Assembly (NCBI GenBank): GCA_002732675.1
Contig: NVRR01000147.1
Location: forward strand, 1 to 7,618
Source: Sneathiella sp.
Lineage (GTDB): Bacteria; Pseudomonadota; Alphaproteobacteria; Sneathiellales; Sneathiellaceae
Length of the DNA stretch: 7,618 nt
Direction of reading: 5' to 3'
Shown here: one piece after another, positions 6,607 through 7,618 of the stretch
Layout: each line of letters starts with the position of its first letter
Position numbering within the stretch: position 1 is the stretch's first letter
Position numbers and translations under genes: made by a program
Notes under the pieces: generated by a model
The model's input: the letters and a program-made list of their open reading frames with translations, nothing else
Databases searched by the model: none
Told to the model about the DNA's origin: nothing

Positions 6607-7536
6607 ATGCAGCGGCCAGAGAGGATCATTGCCGACGCCAGTAAACAGAACTGGGTGGATCGTTACGCGCCGGAAATGGTCCAGCCTTATCTGAAGCTCT
6701 CCCGCATTGACCGCCCCATCGGCACGTGGCTCTTACTGTTTCCCGGCCTCTGGTCCATATCGCTCGCGGCCCCGGCGGGCGCGTTCCCGAATTTTTGGCT
6801 GTTTATTCTGTTCGGTATCGGCGCGCTTGTCATGCGCGGCGCTGGCTGCACGTTAAACGATATTGCCGATCGGGAGTTTGACGCAAAAGTCGAGCGCACA
6901 AAAAAACGCCCGTTGCCGAGCGGACAGGTCAGCTTGACCCAGGCCATCTTCTGGCTCGCGCTGCAATGCCTGATCGGACTGCTGATCCTGCTGCAATTTA
7001 ATCTGTTTGCCATTGCTCTGGGTGCCGCCAGTCTCCTACTGGTCGCCATCTATCCCTTCGCCAAGCGTTTCACCTACTGGCCGCAGTTTTTTTTAGGCCT
7101 CGCCTTTAACTATGGTGCCTTGCTGGGTTGGGCATCTGTTCAAGGAAACCTCACGTTAGCGCCGATTATCCTTTATCTGGCCGGCATTACCTGGACGTTG
7201 GGTTATGACACCATTTACGCCCATCAGGATAAAGAGGACGACGTTCTGATTGGCGTCAAATCTACCGCCCTTAAATTCGGGAACGCGACGGGCCGCTGGC
7301 TGATCGGTTTTTATTGCCTGACAATCATTGGCATTTTGGTAAGCGGGTATGTGCTTGGCCTCACCGCCCCCTTCTACACCATTATGGCCGGGGCCGCCGT
7401 GCATCTGGCCTGGCAGATCAAAATGCTCGACATCGATGATCCCGATCTCTGCCTGATCCTGTTTAAGTCCAACAAGATATTTGGCGCATTGGTGCTGATG
7501 GCGATCATTGCCGGGAAATTCAATCTTCCCTTTTAG
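6607..7536 (+). CDS. ubiA: 4-hydroxybenzoate polyprenyltransferase UbiA
   Basis: Integral membrane prenyltransferase that attaches the polyprenyl chain to 4-hydroxybenzoate, the first membrane-bound step of ubiquinone synthesis. The 309 residues are slightly longer than the ~290 of E. coli UbiA because of a polar N-terminal extension of about 25 residues. The first Mg/diphosphate motif, NDIADREFD (84-92; Asn84, Asp85, Asp88, Asp92), continues into KKRPLPSG (99-106). The second motif is YDTIYAHQDKEDD (200-212; Asp201, Asp208, Asp211, Asp212). About eight or nine hydrophobic helices surround these motifs. The pattern favours UbiA over the related heme O synthase CtaB, which matters because CtaB is often found near cox genes. 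The start follows a weak purine-rich site. Ubiquinone feeds the respiratory chain that ends in the oxidase encoded at the left of the window, but there is no sign of shared control. Confidence 0.95.
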   Translation: MQRPERIIADASKQNWVDRYAPEMVQPYLKLSRIDRPIGTWLLLFPGLWSISLAAPAGAFPNFWLFILFGIGALVMRGAGCTLNDIADREFDAKVERTKKRPLPSGQVSLTQAIFWLALQCLIGLLILLQFNLFAIALGAASLLLVAIYPFAKRFTYWPQFFLGLAFNYGALLGWASVQGNLTLAPIILYLAGITWTLGYDTIYAHQDKEDDVLIGVKSTALKFGNATGRWLIGFYCLTIIGILVSGYVLGLTAPFYTIMAGAAVHLAWQIKMLDIDDPDLCLILFKSNKIFGALVLMAIIAGKFNLPF

Positions 7537-7553
7537 GTTTGAGGTTTTTGCTT

Positions 7554-7565
7554 GGCGGCGCCGCC
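7554..7565. repeat. GC-only perfect palindrome after ubiA
   Basis: GGCGGCGCCGCC is a perfect 12-bp palindrome 17 bp beyond the ubiA stop. As a hairpin it would have only four pairs around a GCGC loop. The T-rich stretch lies before rather than after it on the plus strand, so it does not look like a standard intrinsic terminator for ubiA. The function is unknown and it could be chance in GC-rich DNA. Confidence 0.3.
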
Positions 7566-7607
7566 CCTTCTCGGGCATAGTCGCCGCTGATTGAGATAAA
7601 GGACAAG

Positions 7608-7618
7608 ATGCGATGGCG
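7608..7618 (+). CDS. Possible start of the next gene, truncated by the window edge
   Basis: An ATG at 7608 follows AAAGGA with about 4-5 nt spacing, a plausible though close ribosome binding site. Only Met-Arg-Trp can be read, so the product cannot be named. It is 71 bp beyond the ubiA stop on the same strand and might be cotranscribed with it. Confidence 0.3.

Noticed and set aside
6607..7536. Heme O synthase (CtaB) as an alternative to UbiA
   Set aside because: The first motif NDIADREFD followed by KKRPLPSG, and the second motif YDTIYAHQDKEDD, fit UbiA better. The neighbours rsmE and gshA also do not point to heme synthesis.

Overview
This window looks like ordinary core chromosome of an alphaproteobacterium. 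Three things suggest this: subunit I and II genes of an aa3-type cytochrome c oxidase placed divergently from tldD; a plant/alphaproteobacterial-type glutamate-cysteine ligase directly downstream of rsmE; and ubiA divergent from rsmE. Base composition is moderately GC-rich in the genes and clearly AT-rich in the one long intergenic gap. I cannot place it below class level from sequence alone. I see no tRNA, rRNA, CRISPR array, insertion sequence, integrase or toxin-antitoxin pair.

Layout: (1) Positions 1-697 (minus) hold the N-terminal 232 codons of ctaD/coxA, with the rest lying beyond the left edge; 721-1575 (minus) is coxB/ctaC, directly upstream in the same operon. (2) Positions 1576-2009 are an AT-rich, non-coding divergent control region. 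It holds a probable cox promoter, two FNR/FixK-type boxes (TTGA-N6-TCAA) and three further inverted repeats. (3) Positions 2010-3443 (plus) are tldD, followed after 20 bp by a secreted single-heme c-type cytochrome (3464-4246, plus) starting at TTG. (4) The cytochrome gene converges on gshA (4257-5624, minus); the two stop codons sit inside one 18-bp palindrome. (5) rsmE (5768-6505, minus) lies upstream of gshA, probably in the same transcription unit. (6) ubiA (6607-7536, plus) is divergent from rsmE. A possible next start codon with a ribosome binding site appears at 7608.

Functionally the window mixes respiration (cytochrome oxidase; ubiquinone ring prenylation by UbiA; an orphan cytochrome c) with housekeeping (glutathione synthesis, 16S rRNA methylation, TldD-type proteolysis). 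No clearly new system is visible. The two points most worth a second look are the motif-dense cox/tldD control region, which suggests oxygen- or redox-responsive FNR/FixK control, and the uncharacterised monoheme cytochrome tied to tldD. That cytochrome keeps the C-terminal landmarks of the MauG/cytochrome c peroxidase family but lacks a second heme motif and the usual residues after the TAPY motif.
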